A program made the position numbers and the translations under genes. A DNA stretch of 64,000 bases from Pedobacter sp. BAL39. Lineage in GTDB: Bacteria > Bacteroidota > Bacteroidia > Sphingobacteriales > Sphingobacteriaceae. The DNA lies in assembly GCF_000170795.1 (NCBI RefSeq), contig NZ_ABCM01000009.1, forward strand, positions 62,001 through 126,000, given 5' to 3'. The notes under the pieces are model-generated. The model saw only the letters and a program-made list of their open reading frames with translations. It was not told where the DNA came from and did not search any database. This document shows positions 56,355 to 64,000 of the stretch, one piece after another. Within the stretch, counting starts at the first letter, position 1. The number at the start of each line of letters is the position of its first letter.

Positions 56355-58359
56355 ACAAATCAAACAAGGTATCCCAGAGGTACTTCCTCCGGCGAAACCT
56401 TACCACAGCAGTGCCAACCACGCACCCAAACGAAAAGACATCCTCAGTCCGGAAGAAAAAAAACTCAGCCTCAGAAACGCGCTGCGCTATTTCCCCGAGG
56501 CGTGGCACGCGGACTTGGCGCCAGAATTTCTGCATGAGCTGAATACTTATGGAAGGATCTACATGCACCGCTTCCGGCCCGGCTACGAAATGTATGCACG
56601 TCCTTTTAGCGAGTATCCTGCGGAAAGCAGCGCGGCGGCATGCATCATGCTGATGATCCAGAACAACCTGAACCCTGCAGTGGCCCAGCATCCAGAGGAG
56701 CTCATCACCTATGGCGGCAATGGCAGTGTGTTTCAGAACTGGGCGCAATACCTGCTGGTGATGCAGTATTTATCAAAGATGTCCGACGAACAAACCCTGC
56801 ACATTTACAGCGGTCACCCTATGGGGCTATTTCCATCACCTGCCGCAGCTCCACGCGTGGTGGTCAGCAATGGAATGATGATTCCCAATTACTCCAAACC
56901 GGATGACCTGGAGCGCTACAACGCACTTGGCGTAACGCAATACGGACAGATGACTGCCGGATCATATATGTATATCGGGCCGCAGGGGATTGTTCATGGA
57001 ACGACCATCACCATCACGAATGCCTTTCGTAAGCAGCTGAAAGCAGGGGAAACACCGGCTGGAAAACTATTTCTTACTGCCGGACTGGGCGGCATGAGTG
57101 GTGCGCAAACCAAAGCTGGAAATATCGCCGGCTGTATCACTGTGTGCGCCGAAGTCAACCCAACCGCCGCAAAAAAACGTCATGCCCAAGGCTGGGTAGA
57201 TGAGCTCATGGAAGACATCAACCTGCTCCTGACACGCATCAGGGTCGCAAAAGCAAACAGCGAAGTAGTATCCATAGCCTATATCGGCAACGTGGTAGAA
57301 GTATGGGAAGCATTGGCAGAAGCAGGTATAATGGTAGAAATCGGGTCCGACCAAACCTCGCTCCACAATCCATGGTCTGGAGGTTACTACCCTGCCGGCA
57401 TCAGTTATGAGCAGGCAAATGTCATGATGGCCGCGGATCCGGAAAACTTCAGACAACTGGTGCAGGAATCTTTAAGAAGACATGCCTCAGCCATTGCCCT
57501 TCATGCCGCAAAGGGCACTTATTTCTTCGACTACGGCAATGCGTTTCTATTAGAATGCAGTCGCGCAGGTGCCGATGTTATGGCTGCTGATGGTATCAAT
57601 TTCAAATATCCATCCTATGTTCAGGACATCCTGGGTCCGATGTGTTTCGACTATGGCTTTGGCCCTTTCCGATGGGTATGCAGCTCCGGAGAAGAGTCAG
57701 ACCTCGCCCTCAGTGATCAGCTGGCGCTGGAGGTACTGGAAGAAATCAAAGCAACTGCTCCTACAGAAATCAGGCAGCAGCTGGAGGACAACATCAACTG
57801 GATCCGCGCTGCGGCCGAGAATAAACTGGTGGTAGGTTCACAGGCGAGAATCCTCTATGCCGATGCGGAAGGAAGGATGAAAATTGCTGAACGGTTCAAT
57901 ACCCATGTTAAAAATGGCATGCTGAAAGCGCCCATTGTCCTGGGCCGCGACCACCACGATGTGAGTGGCACAGATTCGCCCTACAGGGAAACCAGCAACA
58001 TTTATGATGGCAGCAGGTTTACAGCAGACATGGCCATTCAGAATGTCATTGGCGACAGCTTCAGGGGTGCCAGCTGGGTGTCCATACATAATGGTGGTGG
58101 CGTAGGCTGGGGTGAGGTGATCAATGGCGGTTTTGGACTGGTGCTGGATGGTTCGGCTTCCGCTAACGAACGGCTAAAAAGCATGTTGCTTTTTGATGTC
58201 AACAATGGCATTGCCAGACGCAGCTGGGCACGGAACACGGAGGCAGGATTTGCCATCCGCAGAGAAATGGCCCGTACCCCCGGACTGGAAGTTACACTGC
58301 CCAACCTGGTCGACGATCAGCTACTGGAAGGACTGGACAACTGGCATAAAAATTCATAA
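56320..58359 (+). CDS. hutU: Urocanate hydratase (long form)
   Basis: 679 residues from the first ATG, or 672 from the second. YGRIYMHRFRPGYEMYARPF, LITYGGNGSVFQNWAQY, MYIGPQGIVHGT and GLGGMSGAQTKAG (NAD site) identify urocanase. It adds water to urocanate to give 4-imidazolone-5-propionate, using NAD+ as electrophile. It is about 120 residues longer than the Pseudomonas enzyme and close in length to the animal and Bacteroidota long form. It lies 28 bases after hutH. Confidence 0.94.
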   Translation: MTFQNETMTFQEQIKQGIPEVLPPAKPYHSSANHAPKRKDILSPEEKKLSLRNALRYFPEAWHADLAPEFLHELNTYGRIYMHRFRPGYEMYARPFSEYPAESSAAACIMLMIQNNLNPAVAQHPEELITYGGNGSVFQNWAQYLLVMQYLSKMSDEQTLHIYSGHPMGLFPSPAAAPRVVVSNGMMIPNYSKPDDLERYNALGVTQYGQMTAGSYMYIGPQGIVHGTTITITNAFRKQLKAGETPAGKLFLTAGLGGMSGAQTKAGNIAGCITVCAEVNPTAAKKRHAQGWVDELMEDINLLLTRIRVAKANSEVVSIAYIGNVVEVWEALAEAGIMVEIGSDQTSLHNPWSGGYYPAGISYEQANVMMAADPENFRQLVQESLRRHASAIALHAAKGTYFFDYGNAFLLECSRAGADVMAADGINFKYPSYVQDILGPMCFDYGFGPFRWVCSSGEESDLALSDQLALEVLEEIKATAPTEIRQQLEDNINWIRAAAENKLVVGSQARILYADAEGRMKIAERFNTHVKNGMLKAPIVLGRDHHDVSGTDSPYRETSNIYDGSRFTADMAIQNVIGDSFRGASWVSIHNGGGVGWGEVINGGFGLVLDGSASANERLKSMLLFDVNNGIARRSWARNTEAGFAIRREMARTPGLEVTLPNLVDDQLLEGLDNWHKNS

Positions 58360-58370
58360 CGCACATAAAG

Positions 58371-59690
58371 ATGAACTATTATAAATTCACTGCAATCCGT
58401 TTAGCAGATTCCTGGCTCAGTCCCGCTTACGTAGGAATTACAGCTGATGGAACGATCGGCTACCTATCGGGAACCGGTCCTACCGATATTGAAGCAACTC
58501 AGGTGACCACAGTAAATGGTGCCGTGGTGCCCGGCTTTCAGAACGCTCACTCCCATGCTTTTCAGTATGGCATGGTGGGCGCTGCAGAACAACATCAGCA
58601 TGGTGCAACAGATGATTTCTGGAGCTGGAGGGAAGCGATGTACCAATGTGCGCTTCGATTTAATCCTCAGCAGGTGCAGGATGTCGCTACAGCGCTCTAT
58701 CGGGAAATGCTTCGGAATGGCTATACTCATGTGGCTGAATTTCATTACCTCCATCATGACGAACAAGGTAAACCTTACGACAACCCCGCCGAAATCGGCG
58801 AGCGCCTGATTCATGCGGCAGCAACGGCTGGCATTAAGATCACCCTGGTACCGGTTTTTTATCAGAAAGGTAACTTCGGACAAGCTCCACAAGAGCGCCA
58901 GCGCCGGTTTATCTCCAAAACTACTGATGATTACTTCCGGTTGCTGGAAAACAGTAAGCAAGCAACATCGTGGTATAAGGACGCGCGACTAGGCTATGGG
59001 GTTCATTCACTTCGTGCCGTTGATGGCCGGGATATCATTGAAACAGTCGCCCAGGGGCCTCAGGACCTGCCTTTTCATCTTCATGCTGCGGAGCAATTAA
59101 AAGAGATCGGTGATTCGCAGTCCTACCTCGGCAAACGTCCAGTGGAATGGCTGCTGGACAACCTCCCTCTGGATCGTCGATTTCACGTGGTGCACTGCAC
59201 GCACATGACCGAAGAAGAAACCAGACTCCTGGCACAATCGGGCGCCAACGTAGTCCTTTGCCCCGGAACTGAAGGCAACCTTGGCGACGGCATCTTTAAC
59301 CTGAGCAGCTATGCTAACCATGGAGGTTCCTGGTCTATAGGCACCGATAGTCACATCAGCCTCAACCCCCTGGAAGACCTGCGCTGGCTGGACTATGCAC
59401 AACGGCTGATCAGTCATAAGCGAAATACCTTTGCAGATGGTGCAGTCACGCTGATGGATACAACCCTCCAGGCCGGACGACGGGCCATGGGCACTGTAGA
59501 AAAAGAAGATTTTCCTTACTTTGAAATTGGAAAGCCATTTGACGCGGCGGTATATGATCTTGAACATCCTATGCTTTCACAAGCTCCGCTCAGACATCTC
59601 TTATCCACAATCGTCTACGCCGGAGGTACCAGTTTATTAATGGGAACCATCGTTAACGGCCAGTGGACCTATCAGAAAAACAGGTTCTAG
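58371..59690 (+). CDS. hutF: Formimidoylglutamate deiminase
   Basis: 439 residues of the amidohydrolase superfamily. The metal ligands His60 and His62 (NAHSHAF), a His in FHLHAAEQ, HCTHMT and the Asp in GTDSHISLNP are all seen. HutF converts N-formimino-L-glutamate to N-formyl-L-glutamate and ammonia. The adjacent HutG supports this five-step route over the imidazolonepropionase (HutI) assignment, although both families are related. It begins 11 bases after hutU. Confidence 0.9.
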   Translation: MNYYKFTAIRLADSWLSPAYVGITADGTIGYLSGTGPTDIEATQVTTVNGAVVPGFQNAHSHAFQYGMVGAAEQHQHGATDDFWSWREAMYQCALRFNPQQVQDVATALYREMLRNGYTHVAEFHYLHHDEQGKPYDNPAEIGERLIHAAATAGIKITLVPVFYQKGNFGQAPQERQRRFISKTTDDYFRLLENSKQATSWYKDARLGYGVHSLRAVDGRDIIETVAQGPQDLPFHLHAAEQLKEIGDSQSYLGKRPVEWLLDNLPLDRRFHVVHCTHMTEEETRLLAQSGANVVLCPGTEGNLGDGIFNLSSYANHGGSWSIGTDSHISLNPLEDLRWLDYAQRLISHKRNTFADGAVTLMDTTLQAGRRAMGTVEKEDFPYFEIGKPFDAAVYDLEHPMLSQAPLRHLLSTIVYAGGTSLLMGTIVNGQWTYQKNRF

Positions 59691-60496
59691 TGGTTATCGA
59701 GCTCCCTGTTTAACGCAATGAAAGCCTCCCGAAGCAATTGTTGCATCTCCGCAGCCCTGCTCTCGCTGTAGGATGTCTCAGCATCATCCATATATTTATC
59801 TTTTGACATCTCCAGCTGCAAGGCATACTGCCCTTCCCCCGGTTTACCGAAAGAACGGGTGATGTAACCACCTTTAAAAGGGTGGTTTTCCTGCACATTC
59901 AAGCCCGTAGAAGCAAGTACTGCAGCGGCCAGTGCAGTCAGCTCCGGTGCTGCGGAACTTCCATCCACGCTGCCAAGTACCAGGTCTGGAAACGGATGCT
60001 CAGCGATGGCTGGCACATGACGACGGATAGAGTGACAATCCCAAAGCAGGGCTTTCCCAAACTGAGCTTTGGTGATGTTCAGAAGTTCCTGTACCTTCTG
60101 ATGGTAAGGGTCAAAATAAAGGGATTTCCTCCTGTACATCTCTATAGGATCTACAGACTTGCGCTCATCCTTGTAAATGGGCGATCCCGAAAAATCGGTG
60201 CTTGTACACAAGGAGGTGATGACACGTCCATCGTTATAAAGGGGAATATTTTCAGGATTTCTGTTCAGGTCGATCACCCACCTGCTGTGAACTGCGGAGA
60301 TCGTCATCATTCCCAGGTCATTGGCAAACCGGTACAGCTGATCTACAAACCAGTCTGTATCATCCGGTGGCAACAGCTCCTCTTTGAACTCCTGCACCAA
60401 CTCCTCCGGAAAGGCTGTTCCGCAATGTGGGATGCTGAGCACAATCGGCGAGGTCAGCTGCGCTGGTAACGTGATTTTGTAAATCTCCATAAACAA
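59687..60496 (-). CDS. hutG: N-formylglutamate amidohydrolase
   Basis: 269 residues (Met3 is an alternative start). IVLSIPHCGTAFPEEL, RWVIDLNRNPEN and LLWDCHSIRRHVP give the zinc-binding pattern of the family. It releases formate and glutamate, the last step of histidine breakdown. It is encoded on the opposite strand to hutHUF, and the two stop codons interlock in one CTAG (59687-59690). It must have its own promoter, in the region 60497-60640. Confidence 0.92.
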   Translation of the reverse strand: MFMEIYKITLPAQLTSPIVLSIPHCGTAFPEELVQEFKEELLPPDDTDWFVDQLYRFANDLGMMTISAVHSRWVIDLNRNPENIPLYNDGRVITSLCTSTDFSGSPIYKDERKSVDPIEMYRRKSLYFDPYHQKVQELLNITKAQFGKALLWDCHSIRRHVPAIAEHPFPDLVLGSVDGSSAAPELTALAAAVLASTGLNVQENHPFKGGYITRSFGKPGEGQYALQLEMSKDKYMDDAETSYSESRAAEMQQLLREAFIALNRELDNH

Positions 60497-60633
60497 ATGT
60501 AGCTAAAAAAAACCTTGCTAATTTGCCTTCAGAGCCCATTTATACCAGATCTTGCGGTGCAATTGAAAAAAAGTTATTTTTTTTAAAACCTTTTTGACCT
60601 TACTAGCGTTTATATATCCAGAGAGCGTTAATT

Positions 60634-60667
60634 AGGGGGTTACATCGAAAGGTGAACCCTCTTTTTT
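60634..60667 (+). terminator. Orphan terminator-like hairpin in the hutG upstream region
   Basis: AGGGGGTT and AACCCTCT pair around a CGAAAGG-type loop and are followed by six T (plus orientation). No plus-strand gene precedes it. Upstream lie long A/T runs and TTTTTGACC then TTTATATAT (60590-60617), which could be promoter sequence for a short untranslated RNA. No ORF of use is present between 60497 and 60709. Confidence 0.45.
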
Positions 60668-60709
60668 ATGCCTTAGATTTTCATTTTGCATTCAGGTATG
60701 TCTTCATCA

Positions 60710-61246
60710 TCATTCCACCTTAACTTCTTCCGCCACGCGTTTGATGAAAAGATAATTTACCGTCCCACCAATCACCGCACCAACCACGGGCACCAGTCGT
60801 CTGGCGGCTCTTGACCCTATCCCCATCAGAATTTTCTCAGCAACTTCTTCCATAATATTTTTGGAGATGGCCAGCTTGGCATCTGCTTTTACAGACGAGG
60901 CCACGATCTTAAAGAAATCCTCAAATCGAATGCTGTAACGACCAGTAGTGTGGTAGGAAATGGCTAGTGTGACCCTAAACTGCTGGGTGATTAAGTTGAT
61001 CACATCAAGCGGCATACCAATCACCGCAGTGCCCAGTCCGCCGATACCAGTAATGACGCCTGAGCCGGCGGCCATCAGTGCACATTGATTGATGAACCTA
61101 TCAATTCCCATGCTATCCACCCCTTTTTTTATTCCAAGCTGGTCAATGTGTTTGAAGATCTGTTGAAAGCCTCCCGTGGCCAGATCACTGATACCAGTTT
61201 TAAGATCCGCCTTCACTTTTCTCATATTCAATCCCGGTAATTTCAT
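60710..61246 (-). CDS. EcsC-like protein
   Basis: 178 residues. AAGSGVITGIGGLGTAVIGM with a following PLDVINLITQQFRVTLAISY, and the C-terminal hydrophobic RRLVPVVGAVIGGTVNYLFI resemble the EcsC family. The assignment is by eye and tentative. It has amphipathic and hydrophobic stretches and may be membrane associated. There is no ABC transporter EcsAB nearby. The function is unknown. Confidence 0.6.
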   Translation of the reverse strand: MKLPGLNMRKVKADLKTGISDLATGGFQQIFKHIDQLGIKKGVDSMGIDRFINQCALMAAGSGVITGIGGLGTAVIGMPLDVINLITQQFRVTLAISYHTTGRYSIRFEDFFKIVASSVKADAKLAISKNIMEEVAEKILMGIGSRAARRLVPVVGAVIGGTVNYLFIKRVAEEVKVE

Positions 61247-61411
61247 GGTATTAATTTTAAGTACACCTGACAGGTACTACTTTCATGCCAATAAAATCCG
61301 CTATACTGATCATTCAACAGCCCGCCGAAAGGATTTAAAGAAAGGAGTGATCAAATGAAGGGTCAAATTGAGTATTTAAAATGAATGGTTAAAACGAGTG
61401 TATAAAGACTA

Positions 61412-61918
61412 CTAGCCTTTAAGAAAATAGTCTGGAGGATACATCTTCTGTCCGTATTTCTGCGCAACTTCCTGGATATGCTTCAGACCTTCCTCGTCCA
61501 AAGGCGGTGGTGGCAGAAATTCATTTTCACGAACGGGTACACCAATTTCCAGGAACATTTCTTCCAGGCCTGACGGAACCACCACACAAAGCAGTTTTGC
61601 TAAATGATCAGACTTGTTCTTAAAACCATGTACAATGCCACCCTTTGGGATCGAAATGTAACTGCCCTTACCAGCGGTATATATTCCTTCTTCCGACTGC
61701 ACCTCCACCTCTCCTTCCAGCACGTAAAAAGATTCCTGAAAATCAGGATGTGCATGTGGCCCAGGACCACCACCGGAAGGCACATGCATCTCAATAGTTG
61801 CAAATGCCCCGCCGGTCTCTGCTCCCGAAATCAACACCCGGTAATTCCCGCCAGCCACGGCAAGATGCGTGCCCTCATGAGCACTTAACGTTACGATGGT
61901 ATCTTTAGCCTTTTCCAT
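61412..61918 (-). CDS. Cupin-domain protein
   Basis: 168 residues. The two cupin motifs are PHAHPDFQESFYVLEGEVEV and SYISIPKGGIVHGFKN, with His, His, Glu and His metal ligands. The long C-terminal tail (VVPSGLEEMFLEIGVPV) is typical of quercetinase-like single cupins. It may be a small dioxygenase or sugar-binding protein. It stands alone, 193 bases before the HxlR gene. Confidence 0.83.
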   Translation of the reverse strand: MEKAKDTIVTLSAHEGTHLAVAGGNYRVLISGAETGGAFATIEMHVPSGGGPGPHAHPDFQESFYVLEGEVEVQSEEGIYTAGKGSYISIPKGGIVHGFKNKSDHLAKLLCVVVPSGLEEMFLEIGVPVRENEFLPPPPLDEEGLKHIQEVAQKYGQKMYPPDYFLKG

Positions 61919-62111
61919 GATTGTAAATTGAAGATTAACAAGTAATTGACAATATACGGATCATACTGTTTGAAAAAAATGATTTATCCGATGCTTATTA
62001 TTCAACACGCCAATTGTTGCAAGGCAGTGGTGAGTTGTAAACGCGATGATAGTATCTATAAAAACACACAATAGCTTGCAATTTATATACTCGGTTTTAT
62101 CATGGTATTAT

Positions 62112-62462
62112 TCAGACTGGGAGAAATAATGGTTCTAATACCTCACGATGAGTTTCTCCCCATTGTGCAGTCACCTCGATCACGGGAATCAGGCTCTTGC
62201 CCAACTCCGTCAATTCGTATTCTACCTTTAATGGCAACTGATTGAAAGTAATTTTGGAGATGATGCCTTGCTGGAGCAGCTGTTTCAGTTGTGAGTCCAG
62301 TATACGCCTTGATGCTTTAGGCATATGGCGGTGTAGTGCTCCCGGTCTTTTTATGCCTGAGTAGATACACCAGATCAGGCCGATCTTCCATTTCCCGCTC
62401 ATCACTTCCATAAACAGGTGAAGGCCACATTCAAGCTGGACAGGTATCTTTCTTTCGTACAT
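62112..62462 (-). CDS. HxlR-family transcriptional regulator
   Basis: 116 residues with the HxlR winged helix: MEVMSGKWKIGLIWCIYSGI, MPKASRRILDSQLKQLLQQG and VEYELTELGKSLIPVIEVTA. A Cys near residue 11 (LECGLHLFME) may sense aldehydes or oxidants, as in HypR/QorR. It is divergent from the aldo/keto reductase gene and probably controls it. Confidence 0.92.
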   Translation of the reverse strand: MYERKIPVQLECGLHLFMEVMSGKWKIGLIWCIYSGIKRPGALHRHMPKASRRILDSQLKQLLQQGIISKITFNQLPLKVEYELTELGKSLIPVIEVTAQWGETHREVLEPLFLPV

Positions 62463-62467
62463 ACCCC

Positions 62468-62475
62468 CAAATATA
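62468..62475 (-). promoter_or_regulatory. Promoter -7 element of the HxlR gene (TATATTTG)
   Basis: The minus strand reads TATATTTG, five bases before the ATG. The sequence TTATCCGAT at 62491-62499, upstream of it, also occurs 65 bases upstream of the cupin gene (61984-61992). Confidence 0.48.
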
Positions 62476-62554
62476 GGTCATCAGATTGTCTTATCCGATA
62501 GGGCTGAATTTAGCCATACTTGACTTTCCAGCATAACCCTTCGACCTTTGGAAG

Positions 62555-63526
62555 ATGAAAAATAAACTATTCGGATTACATACTGGCCTGCCTGCCAGCG
62601 AACTGATACTTGGCGCTGCAAACTTTGGCAGTCGACGTCGATATGGCGCCAGTCCTGAGGAAATTGAAAAAATCCTGACTACCTACACCGATGCCGGTGG
62701 CAACTTTATTGACATAGCCGATCAGTACCAACTTGGAGAAGCGGAGGAAGTCATCGGGAAGTTCTTAGCTGGTCAGCGCGAAAACTTTATCATCTGCACC
62801 AAGTATACCAGGAGCAGTGAAAAAGAGCCTTCCTTTCAGAATTCCGGCAACCACCGTAAAGCCATGAGACAGGGTATCGAAGCCAGCCTTAAGCGGCTAA
62901 AAACAGATTACATCGACATCTATATGCCACATTATGATGATGGATACACACCAATAGATGAAATTGTACGCGGACTGGAAGACCTGGTAAAATCTGGAAA
63001 AGTTCTTTTTACCGGACTGGCCAATTTTCCTGCATGGAAAGCAGCTGCAATTGCAACTACGCTCCCACTGGCTGCATTGCAAATCGAGTATAACCTGGTG
63101 CAAAGAGTAGCAGAAAGAGAATTAATCCGGATGGCCGATCATTTCGGATTGGGCAAAATGTTTTATTCGCCCTTAGCAGGAGGATTGTTGACTGGGAAAT
63201 ACCGTCATGGTCAGTCGGGGCGCCTGAATGTACTTTCTCCAGATGGTGAAAAAGAAAGCGACACGACCAGGGTCATTATTGATGCCCTGGAACAGATCTC
63301 TGCTGAACTTGAAGCCAGCCCGGCACAAGTGGCGCTGGCATGGACACTGACTAAAAATGCCTTTCCCATCATTGGAGCCAGAGATCTTTCCCAACTCAAT
63401 GAAAGTCTGAAAGTTTTAGAAGTAAAGTTATGTCCAGAGCATATACAACATCTGGACGCAATCAGTGCTATCCAGTTAGGGTATCCTCATGATTTGCTCA
63501 AAAGTGTACAGCCAAAATTTGACTAA
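62555..63526 (+). CDS. Aldo/keto reductase
   Basis: 323 residues. FIDIADQYQLGEAEEVIG carries the catalytic Asp53 and Tyr58, the Lys is in FIICTKYTR and the His in DIYMPHYDD. The NADP-binding end AFPIIGARDLSQLNESLKVL is present. It fits the AKR group that reduces aldehydes and other electrophiles. Control by the divergent HxlR regulator agrees with this. Confidence 0.9.
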   Translation: MKNKLFGLHTGLPASELILGAANFGSRRRYGASPEEIEKILTTYTDAGGNFIDIADQYQLGEAEEVIGKFLAGQRENFIICTKYTRSSEKEPSFQNSGNHRKAMRQGIEASLKRLKTDYIDIYMPHYDDGYTPIDEIVRGLEDLVKSGKVLFTGLANFPAWKAAAIATTLPLAALQIEYNLVQRVAERELIRMADHFGLGKMFYSPLAGGLLTGKYRHGQSGRLNVLSPDGEKESDTTRVIIDALEQISAELEASPAQVALAWTLTKNAFPIIGARDLSQLNESLKVLEVKLCPEHIQHLDAISAIQLGYPHDLLKSVQPKFD

Positions 63527-63547
63527 AATCGAAAATCTCCCAAATGC

Positions 63548-63588
63548 AACAACACCTCTTCTAAATCAGATTTAAAAGAGGTGTTGTT
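63548..63588. terminator. Hairpin between convergent genes
   Basis: AACAACACCTCTT and AAGAGGTGTTGTT form a perfect 13-pair stem around a 15-base loop, between the aldo/keto reductase stop and the stop of the gene at 63608. T-runs are short on both sides. Confidence 0.65.
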
Positions 63589-63607
63589 CAAAAAGCAGAT
63601 TAAACTA

Positions 63608-64000
63608 TTATTTTAATCTCGCGATGGACTTAACATAAGTAGCATCAACAATAGCTCCTTTTGTAGCGGTAGCCGTTGCAACATCAATCTGATAAATATT
63701 ATTAACGCTATTCACAACAGCGGTAGCATATACTTTACCATCATCATATAACACATCTTCAGCACCAGAATACGTAGGTGAATTCCTTACGGCAGTGATT
63801 TGTTTTGTCACAAGGTCAACGATTGCAAATTTCAGGTTGTCACTGGTCCACTGACTAGCCTGCGCACCTGTGCTGATCTGAGCAAACAGCTTATTGTTGC
63901 CAATATAAGCAGCACGTACAATTCTTCCGCCATTGGTAGCCTGTGCAGTATTGAAGTAATATGATTGGTCAAACTCACTGCTTCCAGCAGCAATTTTAAG
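63608..64000 (-). CDS. C-terminal part of a probable DUF4374 (XusB-like) lipoprotein
   Basis: The frame is open from the right edge to the stop at 63608 (about 130 residues); the in-frame GTG at 63811 is not the true start. The visible part (KIAAGSSEFDQSYYFNTAQA, then FAIVDLVTKQITAVRN, VLYDDGKVYATAVVNSVNN, IYQIDVATATATKGAIV) has repeated short strands, as in a beta-propeller. It resembles the C-terminus of DUF4374 proteins, the family of the siderophore-binding XusB. This assignment is tentative. Confidence 0.72.
   Translation of the reverse strand, partial: LKIAAGSSEFDQSYYFNTAQATNGGRIVRAAYIGNNKLFAQISTGAQASQWTSDNLKFAIVDLVTKQITAVRNSPTYSGAEDVLYDDGKVYATAVVNSVNNIYQIDVATATATKGAIVDATYVKSIARLK

Overview
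The window looks like chromosome from a Bacteroidota bacterium of the Sphingobacteriaceae (Pedobacter-like). The evidence is a fused murF-alr gene, SusC/SusD and FecR/ECF-sigma cassettes, DUF4249 and DUF2147 proteins, LytTR/TPR-kinase signalling, a long-form urocanase, and promoters of the Bacteroidota type (TTTG, about 20 bases, TAnnTTTG) with few Shine-Dalgarno sites. There are no rRNA genes, integrases, insertion sequences or CRISPR arrays. Three tRNA genes are present: Leu-TAA and two identical Gly-GCC.

Layout. 1-320: start of trpD on the minus strand behind a tryptophan attenuator whose 17-residue leader peptide carries three consecutive Trp codons. 322-9257: a secreted esterase, an SDR and recR, a sodium/solute symporter, two tRNAs, recX, murF-alr, a DUF502 protein and a LytTR response regulator. 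9365-17587: three secreted proteins of unclear role, a TPR-type LytS-like kinase, a DNA glycosylase, a LOG-family protein, an Old Yellow Enzyme and an ArsR regulator. 17788-21240: tRNA-Gly, then a four-gene glycan module (methyltransferase, glycosyltransferase, FdtA-like isomerase, FdtB-like aminotransferase). 21292-26771: lipoprotein, ECF sigma, FecR, TonB receptor, DUF4249 lipoprotein. 26859-29196: hxlA-hxlB (formaldehyde fixation by the RuMP route) divergent from an AraC regulator. 29338-35438: sufBCDSE, a sufT-like gene and an IscR-like Rrf2 regulator. 35450-39101: VOC, beta-propeller and DUF2147 genes and a sensor kinase. 39237-46497: ECF sigma, FecR, SusC, SusD. 46623-53012: a bacteriophytochrome with no output domain, followed after 9 bases by a CheB-CheR-PAS-histidine kinase giant. 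53229-60496: GNAT, then a histidine-degradation locus (LysR, hutH, hutU, hutF, hutG; no hutI in the window). 60710-64000: EcsC-like, cupin, HxlR regulator, aldo/keto reductase, and the end of a probable DUF4374 protein.

The most interesting points are the phytochrome/CheB-CheR-kinase pair, the trp attenuator with its alternative pairings, a five-copy motif array phased at 19-20 bases in front of the Old Yellow Enzyme gene, a long inverted repeat between hxlB and araC, and two genes (sufB and the kinase at 37363-39101) that are each broken by one missing base in a homopolymer. The two breaks are more likely sequence errors than biology, but sufB should be checked. All functional calls come from reading motifs by eye; no database search was possible.
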